This document shows positions 24,752 to 33,107 of a DNA stretch of 50,589 nt, piece by piece. The translations under genes were made by a program, and so were the position numbers. The first letter of the stretch is position 1; the number at the start of each line of letters is the position of its first letter. Under the pieces are notes generated by a model, which saw nothing but the letters and a program-made list of their open reading frames with translations, was not told the DNA's origin and made no database searches. The stretch covers positions 1 to 50,589 of the forward strand of contig PDPT01000013.1 in the NCBI GenBank assembly GCA_002746605.1. Direction: 5' to 3'. The stretch is from Ignavibacteriota bacterium. Lineage in GTDB: Bacteria > Bacteroidota > Ignavibacteria > Ignavibacteriales > Melioribacteraceae.

Positions 24752-25507
24752 TTATGAAATACTCCTAACTACGGAACCGATTACCAAACTCCAACCATCG
24801 ACAAGAACAAATAATAAAATTTTGAACGGCATTGAAATCATCATCGGCGGTAACATCATCATTCCCATTGACATTAAAATACTTGCAACAATCATATCTA
24901 CCATAACAAAAGGAATAAAAAGGAAAAAACCAATTATAAAGCCGGCTCTTAATTCACTAAGTACAAAAGAGGGAATCAGAACTTGTATTGGCAAATCAGC
25001 TTGCGTATTGGGTCTGGGCATATCTGCTAAATCTAGAAAAAATCTTAATTCTTCCTGTCTAGTATTTTTCAGCATAAACTTTCGCAGAGGTTCAACACCT
25101 TTTTCGTATGCTTCTTCAACTTTTATTTCTTTATCCATATAAGGTTTTAGTGCATTGTCGTAAAACTCGGTCCAAGTTGGTGTCATAACAAAAAAGGTTA
25201 TAAATAAAGCAACTCCGGCTAATAATTGATTAGGAGGCATTTGCTGTGTGCCCATTGCATTTTTTAAGAAGTGGAATACAATTATTATCCTTAAATACGA
25301 TGTTGTCATAATCAATATAGAAGGAGCTAACGAAAGTATTGTAAGCAGTAAAAGTAATTGTAAAGTTACTGCAAAATCTTCGGGATTATCTGACGTACCT
25401 ATATTCACACCAATATTAGGCAAAGGGATAGAAGGTGATTGTTGTGCTAATAAATTGCTGCTACTAAAAAAGAATATAAAAGTTAATATGAGTATCAAAT
25501 GTTTCAT
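24752..25507 (-). CDS. fliP: Flagellar export gate protein FliP
   Basis: Core subunit of the export pore. The protein has 251 residues. It starts with a signal peptide (1-21, ending LLAQQ), which many FliP proteins have, followed by four membrane helices. Conserved blocks are SLAPSILIMTTSYLRIIIVF, MGTQQMPPNQLLAGVALFIT, and FVLSELRAGFIIGFFLFIPF then VDMIVASILMSMGMMMLPP. The cytoplasmic or periplasmic segment with FMLKNTRQEELRFFLDLA is typical. It overlaps the fliO stop by four bases and abuts fliQ. Confidence 0.97.
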   Translation of the reverse strand: MKHLILILTFIFFFSSSNLLAQQSPSIPLPNIGVNIGTSDNPEDFAVTLQLLLLLTILSLAPSILIMTTSYLRIIIVFHFLKNAMGTQQMPPNQLLAGVALFITFFVMTPTWTEFYDNALKPYMDKEIKVEEAYEKGVEPLRKFMLKNTRQEELRFFLDLADMPRPNTQADLPIQVLIPSFVLSELRAGFIIGFFLFIPFVMVDMIVASILMSMGMMMLPPMMISMPFKILLFVLVDGWSLVIGSVVRSIS

Positions 25508-25845
25508 CCGATACCCATATTACTTTTAAGGAGTGATAAAAAACTTTGTTTTCTTTCTATATTTTCTTCTAACGGATTTTCCAAGCATTCATTGTCCAAT
25601 TTATCTATTAGATTAACAGAGTTATCAGATACACCTAATAAATAAAATGAACTATTAAACTTAATAACAGATACATATTTTTTAGGCATTAAAACTTGTG
25701 TGGAAATTATTTCTATTTTAGAACCTGAATCCCCCTTACTTTGATAAGAATAGAGATACTTTTTTATTAGGAAAAGTAACCCGTATAACATTCCCATCAT
25801 CAAAGCAAGAATTAAAAATATTTGCAAAATATCCCAAGTACTCAC
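25504..25845 (-). CDS. fliO: FliO-like export gate assembly factor
   Basis: FliO stabilises FliP during gate assembly. The protein has 113 residues with one N-terminal membrane helix (about 6-28, LQIFLILALMMGMLYGLLFL) and a small cytoplasmic domain. That domain contains IEIISTQVLMPKKYVSVIKF then SSFYLLGVSDNSVNLI, the beta-rich pattern seen in FliO (L...v.v....l...G). Sequence conservation in this family is low, so the identification also relies on its position between fliN and fliP with four-base overlaps on both sides. Confidence 0.85.
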   Translation of the reverse strand: MSTWDILQIFLILALMMGMLYGLLFLIKKYLYSYQSKGDSGSKIEIISTQVLMPKKYVSVIKFNSSFYLLGVSDNSVNLIDKLDNECLENPLEENIERKQSFLSLLKSNMGIG

Positions 25846-26282
25846 GATTCAATTCCTTTTAACCTGTCTTTAGTATCTAAAAGATTTGTTATTCTAATCC
25901 CAAAATGTTTATCAATAACAACAACTTCGCCTTCAGCAATTTTTTTATTGTTTATAAAAACATCAACTGGTTCGCTGGCAAGTTTTTCTAATTCTATTAC
26001 ATATCCTCTTTCTAATTCAAGGATATCTTTAATCTGCATTTTAGTTCTGCCGAGTTCAATATAAACGTTTAACTGAAGATCTTTTAGAAAATCTAATTTA
26101 TCATCTTCAAAAACTCCTCTTTTGCTGGATTCATCAAACTGAGGGAAATCAGCAACACTGGCATTTACATCAGGAGTATCGGTTTTGTTTTGTTCAGCTT
26201 CCAATGCGGCAAGCATTTGTGCTTCGGCTTCCTCTTCGCTGATATCTACATGCTCTTGTTCTTTTTTTTCTTCATCTGCCAT
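25842..26282 (-). CDS. fliN: Flagellar motor switch protein FliN
   Basis: C-ring component that forms the base of the switch and docks FliH. The protein has 146 residues: an acidic, disordered N-terminal third (EEKKEQEHVDISEEEAEAQM) and a SpoA domain (about 65-140) with LNVYIELGRTKMQIKDILEL, KLASEPVDVFINNKKIAEGE and VVVIDKHFGIRITNL. The SpoA domain is complete and ends near the usual C-terminus. It sits two bases after fliM, the standard fliM-fliN order. Confidence 0.96.
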   Translation of the reverse strand: MADEEKKEQEHVDISEEEAEAQMLAALEAEQNKTDTPDVNASVADFPQFDESSKRGVFEDDKLDFLKDLQLNVYIELGRTKMQIKDILELERGYVIELEKLASEPVDVFINNKKIAEGEVVVIDKHFGIRITNLLDTKDRLKGIES

Positions 26283-26284
26283 AT

Positions 26285-27265
26285 TTAATTATTCCTTCTA
26301 TCTACTCTTTTTGTAATTTTAACAGCTTTATTACTATTAACTATTCCGGATATTCCGTTAAACATATATTTATTTTCTACGCTTACTTTAAGTTCATTAC
26401 CAATTTTATTTTTCAATATAATAACATCTCCCATTTTTAGATTTCGTAATTGTTCAAATGTTATTTGAGATTTACCAAATTCAACGGAAACATCAAGTTC
26501 AGTTTTCTTTAAATGACTTATAAGAATATTCTCTGCTGTTGTACCGTTATATTTTATGGGACGTATTGAAGATAAATTTTGACTATTAAGTTTTGAAAGT
26601 ACCGAATCGAAAGCATATGTTGCAAAACATAAGTTCATCATGTAAGTTTCTTCACCGATGTGTACTTCAAAAGTTATTAATAATACACTTTCACTTTGGG
26701 ATGTGATCTGTACGAAATCAATATCAGGTTCAAATTTTTCTACTTTGAATTCATAATCGCCTATTATTTTCCATGCTTTTCCTAAGCTCTCCATTATTTG
26801 CACAATAACTACTTCAAGAACTTTTTGTTCAATAGGTGTAATAACCTGCGAACTTTTATTTCCCTTTCCGTTACCACCCAAAAATCTATCGACAAGTGAA
26901 AAAGCAAAATCCGAACTGAATTCTATAATTCCTTTAATATCAGTATTTTGGAGGTTAAAAGTATAAAGACAAGCAGGACTTCCCACCGAAAGGACATATT
27001 CCGAATAATAAATCTGATCCACCGATGTAACGCTGCAAGAAACTATTGATTGTAATTTAGACATCAAGTAAGAACTAAACATTTCTGCAAAGTTTTCATT
27101 AATATTCTGAATTGTTCTTAACTGATTCTTTGAAATTCTGTTTGGAAGTCTGAAATCAAAAGGAATTACTTCCTTTTTAGGTTCCTCTCCTTTTTTTTCT
27201 TCCTTACCCGAATCTACATTGTTAAGCAGGGCATCAATTTCTGATTGTGATAATACTTCAGCCAT
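26285..27265 (-). CDS. fliM: Flagellar motor switch protein FliM
   Basis: Switch subunit that receives phosphorylated CheY. The protein has 326 residues. The N-terminal peptide MAEVLSQSEIDALL is the CheY-P binding motif, followed by an acidic/basic linker and the middle domain (about 40-230) with FDFRLPNRISKNQLRTIQNI. The C-terminal SpoA domain includes VSVEFGKSQITFEQLRNLKM then GDVIILKNKI. It lies three bases after the fliL stop. A similar SQ.EID.L motif occurs at the tail of CheZ in this window, which suggests both compete for CheY. Confidence 0.97.
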   Translation of the reverse strand: MAEVLSQSEIDALLNNVDSGKEEKKGEEPKKEVIPFDFRLPNRISKNQLRTIQNINENFAEMFSSYLMSKLQSIVSCSVTSVDQIYYSEYVLSVGSPACLYTFNLQNTDIKGIIEFSSDFAFSLVDRFLGGNGKGNKSSQVITPIEQKVLEVVIVQIMESLGKAWKIIGDYEFKVEKFEPDIDFVQITSQSESVLLITFEVHIGEETYMMNLCFATYAFDSVLSKLNSQNLSSIRPIKYNGTTAENILISHLKKTELDVSVEFGKSQITFEQLRNLKMGDVIILKNKIGNELKVSVENKYMFNGISGIVNSNKAVKITKRVDRRNN

Positions 27266-27268
27266 ATT

Positions 27269-27796
27269 TTAATTTATTAGATATTTACTGAAATATACAT
27301 TTTTTATATCCGCCTCCGGATAAACATCATTTACTTTATGTGCCAATTCTACTTTTAACGAATCTTTTAGTTCTATTTGGCTTAGTGTTCTTAAATTTTT
27401 TCGGGAAACAGTACTTATAATAATATCTTTGATTATAACTTCGTTCTCTTTTAATAAATTCAAACCTTCTTCCGATGTAGAACCAAAACCAATTGAAAGC
27501 AATAAAAGTCTTTGTCCGTTTGTTCCGGCAGGATTTATAATTAAATCATCAATAGAAAAAATATGCTGGGGAGCGTGTTCACCTTCTTCGTCCTCTTCCT
27601 CTTCAGCTGTCTCTTCGGTATGCTCTTTATTCTTACCCTCTACAGAAGATACATCTACCAAAAATGTTACGGTAATAAAATATACTAATACCAGTTGAAC
27701 AATGAATAAAGGTAAGCCTATTAGAATAATTTTAAAATTAAAACCTTTTTTCTTTGATTTTACGTTTTTTTCTTCTTTTGTTTCTTTGTCTGCCAT
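27269..27796 (-). CDS. fliL: Flagellar basal body protein FliL
   Basis: Stator-associated membrane protein that surrounds MotB and supports torque. The protein has 175 residues. A Lys-rich cytoplasmic N-terminus (1-22) precedes a membrane helix (about 23-46). The periplasmic part contains a strongly acidic stretch (about 58-75) and the stomatin-like FliL domain with SIDDLIINPAGTNGQRLLLL and VELAHKVNDVYPEADIKNVY, ending YFSKYLIN. It is the first gene of the long operon that runs through fliM to motB, and it lies about 33 bases downstream of a sigma-54-like promoter. Confidence 0.93.
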   Translation of the reverse strand: MADKETKEEKNVKSKKKGFNFKIILIGLPLFIVQLVLVYFITVTFLVDVSSVEGKNKEHTEETAEEEEDEEGEHAPQHIFSIDDLIINPAGTNGQRLLLLSIGFGSTSEEGLNLLKENEVIIKDIIISTVSRKNLRTLSQIELKDSLKVELAHKVNDVYPEADIKNVYFSKYLIN

Positions 27797-27828
27797 TGAT
27801 TACTCACTATATTTTTGTAATAAGTACA

Positions 27829-27844
27829 ATCAATTGGTATGCCA
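27829..27844 (-). promoter_or_regulatory. Sigma-54-like promoter upstream of fliL
   Basis: Read on the minus strand the site is TGGCAT, five bases, TTGAT. The GG to -12 spacing is ten bases, exactly as in sigma-54 promoters (TGGCAC-N5-TTGCW). The -12 element has GA where the consensus has GC. The near-identical element before flgB (40143-40158) has the same GA change and almost the same distance to its start codon (31 against 33 bases). A sigma-54 activator is encoded at 47632-49026. I infer that both sites are real. Confidence 0.55.
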
Positions 27845-27968
27845 CTTAAAAGTTACGAAAAAAACAAATTTTATAAACCTATGAAAAGTTAAGAATGGAT
27901 AATAATAACCACTTGCTTATTTCTAACGAATAAACTCTTAAAAAATCTGTTTATTAAGAATAAATATT

Positions 27969-28000
27969 TACAGGGAATCAAGAAGAAATGATTCCCTGTA
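27969..28000 (-). terminator. Terminator after flgE
   Basis: An inverted repeat with 12 paired bases (arms 27969-27980 and 27989-28000) and an 8-base loop follows the flgE stop by 18 bases. On the minus strand the arm is followed by a T-rich but interrupted tail (TTTATTCTT). It separates the hook operon from the fliL promoter and should end most hook transcripts. Confidence 0.8.
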
Positions 28001-28017
28001 GTATTTTATTATATAAT

Positions 28018-29679
28018 TTATCTAACCAAGTTAGTTATTTCTTGTAATAATGTATCCGAGACCGTAATTACTCTGGAGTTTGCTTGGAAACCTCTCTGCG
28101 ATACAATCATTCTTGTAAATTCTTCGGAAAGATCAACATTCGATTGTTCTAAAGCACCCGATTGAATTGTCGTATTTGTTGAATCACCTGGCTCATTTAC
28201 AAACATTTCGCCCGAGTTAGCAGAAATAGTAAACATATTTTCCCCAATGCTCGTTAAAGCATTTCTATTAGGAAATGTAGCGACTAAAAGTTGAGCTAAT
28301 TTCATCGAAGTACCGTTTGTAAATACACCTTCAATAAATCCGTTTTGGTCGATGCTTACATTTTGAAGTGATGCAGCTACAGAACCATCATTTGAAAGCA
28401 TAGAAATTACACTATTACCGGATGTCTGTAAAATACCTTTAAAATCTTTACCAAAGTCTAATTCAATATTTTGTTCCTTACCGCCTCCAAGAGGTCTGAA
28501 TACTAAAACAGGTGGATTAGGTGAAATTGATTCGATAGCACCACTTGAGTCAAAAGTAATAGTTCCTCCTGCGGATTCTCCACTTGCAAAGGAACCTGTT
28601 TCACCGGGAATTGTTGCCTCCCATCTCCAACTGTTCTCATCTGTTTTTGTGAAAGATAATTGTAAGTTATGTTTAGTCCCTAACGAATCTATAATGCTGG
28701 TATTTCCATTAATTAGTGTAGGTTTTCTATTATCATCAGCAACTGCATTTACTGTACTTGTAAACCCTTGTTTAACAGTACTTAAATCTAAGACTAAATT
28801 AATACCAAGTTCAGTATTTGAAATATTTTCGGGAGCCGGAGCTACTCCATTGTATGTTAACAAAGCTCCGCCATCTTCAGATGCAGCATCGAAAACAACT
28901 TCTTTGGTAACAGGTGTAAAAGGTGTTGGAGTTAAAGGATTACCTTCTTTATCCAATATTTCATATGTCATATCGTAAGTATTATTAGCGGTTTTTTTAT
29001 AAGTTGTCTTGAGAGTGAAAGCTTCACCTTTTTCGTTATAAATAATTGTGGCTGTTTCCACTTTTTCTCCAACCGTCATATTACCGTTTATTTTACCTGA
29101 TTGAACGACCTTTTCACTTCGTGTTTTAGGAGATGTACTTTTTAAGTTTCCACCCCATCCAATCTTTGTAGTAGCTATAGCAGGTATTCTTTGGTTAAGA
29201 TCTATTTTAATATTTTCCAAATTATTTCCGGGTGGAATTGTACCTTCACTTGTTGCAACTTTACCTTGTACAATTGCACCGTTTTGAGGATTAACAAGCT
29301 GCCCGTCTGCATCAAACACAAAAGCACCGGCTCTGGAAAATAATGTTTCGCCGTTTTTATTTAATACAAATAATCCGTCACCTTGTAATGCAAGATCGGT
29401 TGTAATTCCGGTTCTTTCAAATGTACCTTGGTTCCAGTTTCTATCAACGGAATTAAGTTTCATACCAAGCCCAACTTGGAATGTATTGGTACCCCCTGAA
29501 GTCTCTGTAGGATTTGTGCCGTATCTTACAAATTGATTAAAAGTATCGCTGAATGTAACTCTGCTGCCTTTAAAGCCTATAGAGTTTACGTTGGCAATAT
29601 TATTACCAATAACATCTAACATTGATTGATGATTTCTGATACCGGATACACCGGCAAATAGAGAATTAATAAGAGACAT
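28018..29679 (-). CDS. flgE: Flagellar hook protein FlgE
   Basis: Main hook subunit, 553 residues. The N-terminal family signature is GVSGIRNHQSMLDVIGNNIA then NVNSIGFKGSRVTFSD. The D1 domain includes GDGLFVLNKNGETLFSRAGA. The middle (about 180-400) is a variable surface region with repeated Thr-rich strands, longer than in enterobacteria (about 400 residues in total there). The C-terminal helix is GALEQSNVDLSEEFTRMIVS then QRGFQANSRVI. The ATG has a perfect AGGAGG ribosome site. It is the last gene of its operon and is preceded by two hairpins that may affect its expression. Confidence 0.96.
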   Translation of the reverse strand: MSLINSLFAGVSGIRNHQSMLDVIGNNIANVNSIGFKGSRVTFSDTFNQFVRYGTNPTETSGGTNTFQVGLGMKLNSVDRNWNQGTFERTGITTDLALQGDGLFVLNKNGETLFSRAGAFVFDADGQLVNPQNGAIVQGKVATSEGTIPPGNNLENIKIDLNQRIPAIATTKIGWGGNLKSTSPKTRSEKVVQSGKINGNMTVGEKVETATIIYNEKGEAFTLKTTYKKTANNTYDMTYEILDKEGNPLTPTPFTPVTKEVVFDAASEDGGALLTYNGVAPAPENISNTELGINLVLDLSTVKQGFTSTVNAVADDNRKPTLINGNTSIIDSLGTKHNLQLSFTKTDENSWRWEATIPGETGSFASGESAGGTITFDSSGAIESISPNPPVLVFRPLGGGKEQNIELDFGKDFKGILQTSGNSVISMLSNDGSVAASLQNVSIDQNGFIEGVFTNGTSMKLAQLLVATFPNRNALTSIGENMFTISANSGEMFVNEPGDSTNTTIQSGALEQSNVDLSEEFTRMIVSQRGFQANSRVITVSDTLLQEITNLVR

Positions 29680-29707
29680 TTTAACCTCCTAAGGTTTTGT
29701 TAATAAT

Positions 29708-29735
29708 GATTCAACTTCAGTCAGTCAGTTGAATC
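29708..29735 (-). repeat. Inverted repeat with CAGT tandem loop in the flgE leader
   Basis: Perfect 9-bp arms (29708-29716 and 29727-29735, GATTCAACT/AGTTGAATC) enclose a 10-base loop. A CAGT unit is repeated three times at 718-729 of this block (29718-29729). In the transcript the hairpin would end about 28 bases before the flgE start codon, close to the ribosome site. It may protect the mRNA or change flgE translation. Confidence 0.6.
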
Positions 29736-29761
29736 GGGGCGTCCTTTTGAGGTCCCGCCCG
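29735..29761. repeat. GC-rich hairpin between the TIGR02530 gene and flgE
   Basis: A 27-base element with a CGGG-CG stem interrupted by one bulged base and a small inner CCT/AGG stem. It is strikingly GC-rich for this AT-rich DNA. On the plus strand it is followed by TTTTTG, as in an intrinsic terminator, but no plus-strand gene exists to terminate. On the minus strand, the direction of flagellar transcription, no T-run follows. It could be a processing or pausing element, or a bidirectional signal. Confidence 0.55.
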
Positions 29762-29779
29762 TTTTTGTTATTTAATTAT

Positions 29780-30157
29780 TTATCGTGCAAAAACTACACT
29801 GTCTATATTTGTAAAAATATTTTCTTTACTATTGGTTACATCCAAAGCCGTTACAACAGTTTTATTAGGAACATTAATTATAAATGCTTTACTGTCCATC
29901 ATAACAAGCGAATCTTTAACACCTTTGGATTCAGCCTTAGTAAAGGCATCTTCAAGCTTTGTTATATCGTTTTGTGATAGTTGCAAGCCTCGTGATTCAA
30001 TTCTTTTTGTTGCATGATTTGAAAATTTTATTTTTTCAAATTCTTTCCTAAAAATTGATTCAAAACTGCTCTTTCCCTCCGGAACTCTATTTACCGGATG
30101 TTCCTTCTTAGTAATGGGAACAAAGGGAACTTTAACACCATTAATCATTTCTGCCAT
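29780..30157 (-). CDS. Flagellar operon protein of the TIGR02530 type (between flgD and flgE)
   Basis: A 125-residue protein found between flgD and flgE in many bacteria; its function is not settled, though the position suggests a role in hook assembly. The conserved core runs IKFSNHATKRIESRGLQLSQ, then KLEDAFTKAESKGVKDSLVM then MDSKAFIINVPNKTVVTALD. The N-terminal 30 residues are flexible. The matching order flgD-this-flgE supports the call. It is separated from flgD by 17 bases and from flgE by a 100-base gap with hairpins. Confidence 0.88.
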   Translation of the reverse strand: MAEMINGVKVPFVPITKKEHPVNRVPEGKSSFESIFRKEFEKIKFSNHATKRIESRGLQLSQNDITKLEDAFTKAESKGVKDSLVMMDSKAFIINVPNKTVVTALDVTNSKENIFTNIDSVVFAR

Positions 30158-30174
30158 TTTAATTGACCTTTATT

Positions 30175-30915
30175 TTAACTGCCATTATTTTGTTCATCGT
30201 TATCGTTTTCACTGCTGCTGTCATCACCGGTTTGTGCTAACACATCCGTATCTACTACTTCTGCAACATCTGATACTTGATACTCAATACCATTAACAAT
30301 TACAGATGCTCCGTCATTCGAAAATCTTACACCCGAAATTTTTCCGACTATATATTGCGGAACTTCCATGTCCTTTAGGTTATTATTCTTTGCCTTTATT
30401 TCTACGGTATATTTGCCAACAGACAAATTACCACCTGTATTATCGGTAAAATCCCAATTTAGTTTATACTGTCCGGCTCCTTTTTCCAAATTATCAAATT
30501 TTTTAACAAGCACACCATTTTCATTATAGATGTTAACCTCAAGGCTGCCAGTATCTGACAATAACTCAAATCCTATTTGTGCTTGCTCTTGTCCTTGATA
30601 AGTAATTGTATCCGAAGCAACTTTAACCTCTTTACCAACAAGTGCTGCAGTCATTGAATTATTTACTGATTGAGCTAAAAGATAGTTAGCATCCAGACTT
30701 AAATTTAGAGTATCGTTAATATTTTTCATTTGTTCCAAAGAACTAAATTGAGCCAATTGTGCCGAATATTGACTTCCGTCCATCGGTTCCAACGGATCTT
30801 GGTTTTGAAGCTGGGCAATCATCAACTTGAGAAAATCATCTTTGCCAAGCGTACTCTTACCTTGTGTTTCCACATTGGGAGTTGCGTTTGTTGCGGTACT
30901 AACTCCTTCAATCAT
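30175..30915 (-). CDS. flgD: Hook capping protein FlgD
   Basis: Scaffold at the tip of the growing hook, lost when the hook is finished. The protein has 246 residues. The N-terminal secretion and cap segment has LGKDDFLKLMIAQLQNQDPL then EPMDGSQYSAQLAQFSSLEQ, a very strong family signature. The rest includes a FlgD Ig-like domain: VNIYNENGVLVKKFDNLEKG, LNWDFTDNTGGNLSVGKYTV. The C-terminal 20 residues are acidic and low complexity. The gene follows fliK by 11 bases. Confidence 0.96.
   Translation of the reverse strand: MIEGVSTATNATPNVETQGKSTLGKDDFLKLMIAQLQNQDPLEPMDGSQYSAQLAQFSSLEQMKNINDTLNLSLDANYLLAQSVNNSMTAALVGKEVKVASDTITYQGQEQAQIGFELLSDTGSLEVNIYNENGVLVKKFDNLEKGAGQYKLNWDFTDNTGGNLSVGKYTVEIKAKNNNLKDMEVPQYIVGKISGVRFSNDGASVIVNGIEYQVSDVAEVVDTDVLAQTGDDSSSENDNDEQNNGS
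30440..30466 (-). promoter_or_regulatory. Possible internal sigma-28 site inside flgD
   Basis: On the minus strand TAAACTAA, 11 bases, ACCGATAA fits the FliA consensus with the same 27-base span as the stronger site at 47418-47444. It lies in coding sequence (encoding FTDN), so chance from codon use is a fair explanation. If active it could add late transcription of the TIGR02530 gene and flgE. Confidence 0.25.
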
Positions 30916-30926
30916 TTCTGTTTCTC

Positions 30927-33107
30927 CTATGCTATGTATTCGTAAGTATTATATCCCATGGATTTACTATCTTTTAGTTCCTCATTTTCTTGCATTGTAT
31001 CAAATTCATTTCCTTCTGTAAATTCCGAAGCATTTTCGTTAAATGTTTCTCCATCATTCCTTTCTTTGGAATTACCAAGCGAAATGTTTAACGAACCCAA
31101 TTTAATTCCGTTCTGATTCAAATCTTGCTGAAGCTTATCAATATTTTTTTCAATTATTTGTTTAGCTTGTTGAGTGTCAACCTCAATTTTTGCTTTCAGA
31201 GTTTCATCTTCGGAATCTAAAGTGATTTTCATTTTACCAAGATGTTCAGGCTGAATCTTTAAGGTAAGCACACCTTTATCTTGCTTAGAGATAAACTTTG
31301 TTACTTCCTTAACAAGCTCAAAGGATTTCACCAATTTTTCACTTCGCTCTTTTTGAACGTCTTCAACTGTATTGTCATTTATAAAACCTGTCGCTATCTT
31401 TTCTTCGCGTGTTAGTGTATGATGAAATTTTGCTTCGGGAATATTCTGCTTTCCAGTTTGAAGATTATGCAAATAATTGTTTTTAGAATTACTATTCTGA
31501 TTTGTTTCGGAATCATTTTTTGCATTGCTGCCTGTTTCATTTTTTGTATCCGAAACATCTGTAAACTTATTTCCTTCTTCCGTTTTAACTTCGGTTTTAT
31601 TTTCAGTTTTAACTCTTAAACTTGTTTTATTATCTTCATTAGGAGCTTGTATTTCTTGCCTATTGTTTTCGGTTTTAGGAACTGTAACATTTTCCGAAGT
31701 TATTTTATTGCTTCCGATATTAACGTTTTTCAATTCCGTCTTAAGTTTATCTTTATTTTTTGTCTTTAAAATTTCCGGTTGTTTACGGTTACTAACTTTA
31801 ACTTGAATATTTTCTTTTTCGTCATCGGTTTTAGTGAGTACAATATTTTCAGAAACTTTATTTTCTACTTGTACATTATTCTTTTCAACTTTAGCTTCAC
31901 TAACCAACATATCTTTAGATGCAACTTTTTCTGTTGAAGTATTAACTTTTATTTTTTCAGTTTCTTCCGAAATATTTTTGGTATTACTATTTTCAATTGA
32001 CTTAATTGCCGAATCTGTTTTAGTTAATTTTTTTTCAAAATCAATTTTCTTTAGTGCTGTAGAAATGTTTTTCTCTTTTATTTGATTTTCCAATCCCTTT
32101 TGAGGTGTTTCTTTTTTTAAGATTGTAATTTTATTTATCATAAAATCTTTTTTTTCAGCACTTGGATTTATTACTTTCAATTGAGTTTTGCCTTTTACGT
32201 TTTCTGCCGGCTTACTTTCATATTTAACTTTTAAATCTTTAACATTTTCAGAACTTTCATTTTTCTTTTCCACAGATTTCATTTTCCCAAAGAAAACTTT
32301 AGATGTAATAACACTTAGTTCTTTTATTTTCTCATTCGCATTGGCAGAATTGCTTTGAGCATTTTCTGCTGATGTAATATTCTGCTTGGTTTTATTTTCA
32401 CTTTCAGGATTAAAAGAATATAAACTCAGTGTAGGTTTATTTACTTCTTTTGCACTTTCAGTTAAATTACTTGCGGCATTACTTTTAGGGAAAACTTTAA
32501 TATTTTGATTTTTAAGTTCCGAATTTATCAAAGAATTAAGTTTAGATTTTTCAGGAACAACTAATGTTTGAACCATAATTTTACTTTCGCCGTTTTCTTT
32601 CTGGGGTTCTTGTACAAGCTCAACATTTACTGTGGATTTTTTATCTTCAAGTTTTAATAATAATCCTGATTTGGTTGAAATATTTTTGTTGATAAAATCT
32701 TCTCCCAACAGGTTGTAAAGAAATTCTTTAAGTTCACCTTTAAGAGGCTCATTACTTAAGTAAGATACAGCTTCGTTGTTCTCAATATTTTCTGTGTTAA
32801 GCAGTAGTTGTGCAATTTCGGGAGGTAAAATATCAATTAAGTTAGTAATATCTTCTTTCCCTTCTAATTCGGAAAGTATTTTTTCTTTTAATTTTTTGAA
32901 TTTAACACCTAAAGTAAATAATGAAGTAATATCAGTTCCTTCTGTCTTTTCGGATGAAACAGTTGTATCGTTATTGTTTCCATCGGGATTCATAATAACT
33001 TTTACTATATCGGCAAATAAATATTTATTACCTGCTAATTTTTCTTGTTTAATTCCACCCATTTTGTTGGGCAAACCGTCTTGCATAAATAATGGATTAA
33101 AAATCAT
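30927..33107 (-). CDS. fliK: Hook-length control protein FliK
   Basis: Molecular ruler that measures the hook and triggers the FlhB switch. The protein has 726 residues, well above the 400-450 common in enterobacteria. Most of it (about 60-620) is low-complexity Lys, Glu, Asn and Thr, as expected for a flexible ruler. The conserved C-terminal domain has VLTLKIQPEHLGKMKITLDS, EVDTQQAKQIIEKNIDKLQQ and NGIKLGSLNISLG, and ends with an acidic tail. Its first codons overlap the MotE-like gene by four bases and flgD follows after 11 bases. If hook length scales with FliK length, this cell's hook could be long. Confidence 0.93.
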   Translation of the reverse strand: MIFNPLFMQDGLPNKMGGIKQEKLAGNKYLFADIVKVIMNPDGNNNDTTVSSEKTEGTDITSLFTLGVKFKKLKEKILSELEGKEDITNLIDILPPEIAQLLLNTENIENNEAVSYLSNEPLKGELKEFLYNLLGEDFINKNISTKSGLLLKLEDKKSTVNVELVQEPQKENGESKIMVQTLVVPEKSKLNSLINSELKNQNIKVFPKSNAASNLTESAKEVNKPTLSLYSFNPESENKTKQNITSAENAQSNSANANEKIKELSVITSKVFFGKMKSVEKKNESSENVKDLKVKYESKPAENVKGKTQLKVINPSAEKKDFMINKITILKKETPQKGLENQIKEKNISTALKKIDFEKKLTKTDSAIKSIENSNTKNISEETEKIKVNTSTEKVASKDMLVSEAKVEKNNVQVENKVSENIVLTKTDDEKENIQVKVSNRKQPEILKTKNKDKLKTELKNVNIGSNKITSENVTVPKTENNRQEIQAPNEDNKTSLRVKTENKTEVKTEEGNKFTDVSDTKNETGSNAKNDSETNQNSNSKNNYLHNLQTGKQNIPEAKFHHTLTREEKIATGFINDNTVEDVQKERSEKLVKSFELVKEVTKFISKQDKGVLTLKIQPEHLGKMKITLDSEDETLKAKIEVDTQQAKQIIEKNIDKLQQDLNQNGIKLGSLNISLGNSKERNDGETFNENASEFTEGNEFDTMQENEELKDSKSMGYNTYEYIA

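Noticed and set aside
29709..29734. attC-like integron site (ATTCAAC and GTTGAAT fit RYYYAAC and GTTRRRY)
   Set aside because: The spacing is far too short for an attC site, no integrase or cassette is present, and the match follows from the 9-bp inverted repeat itself.
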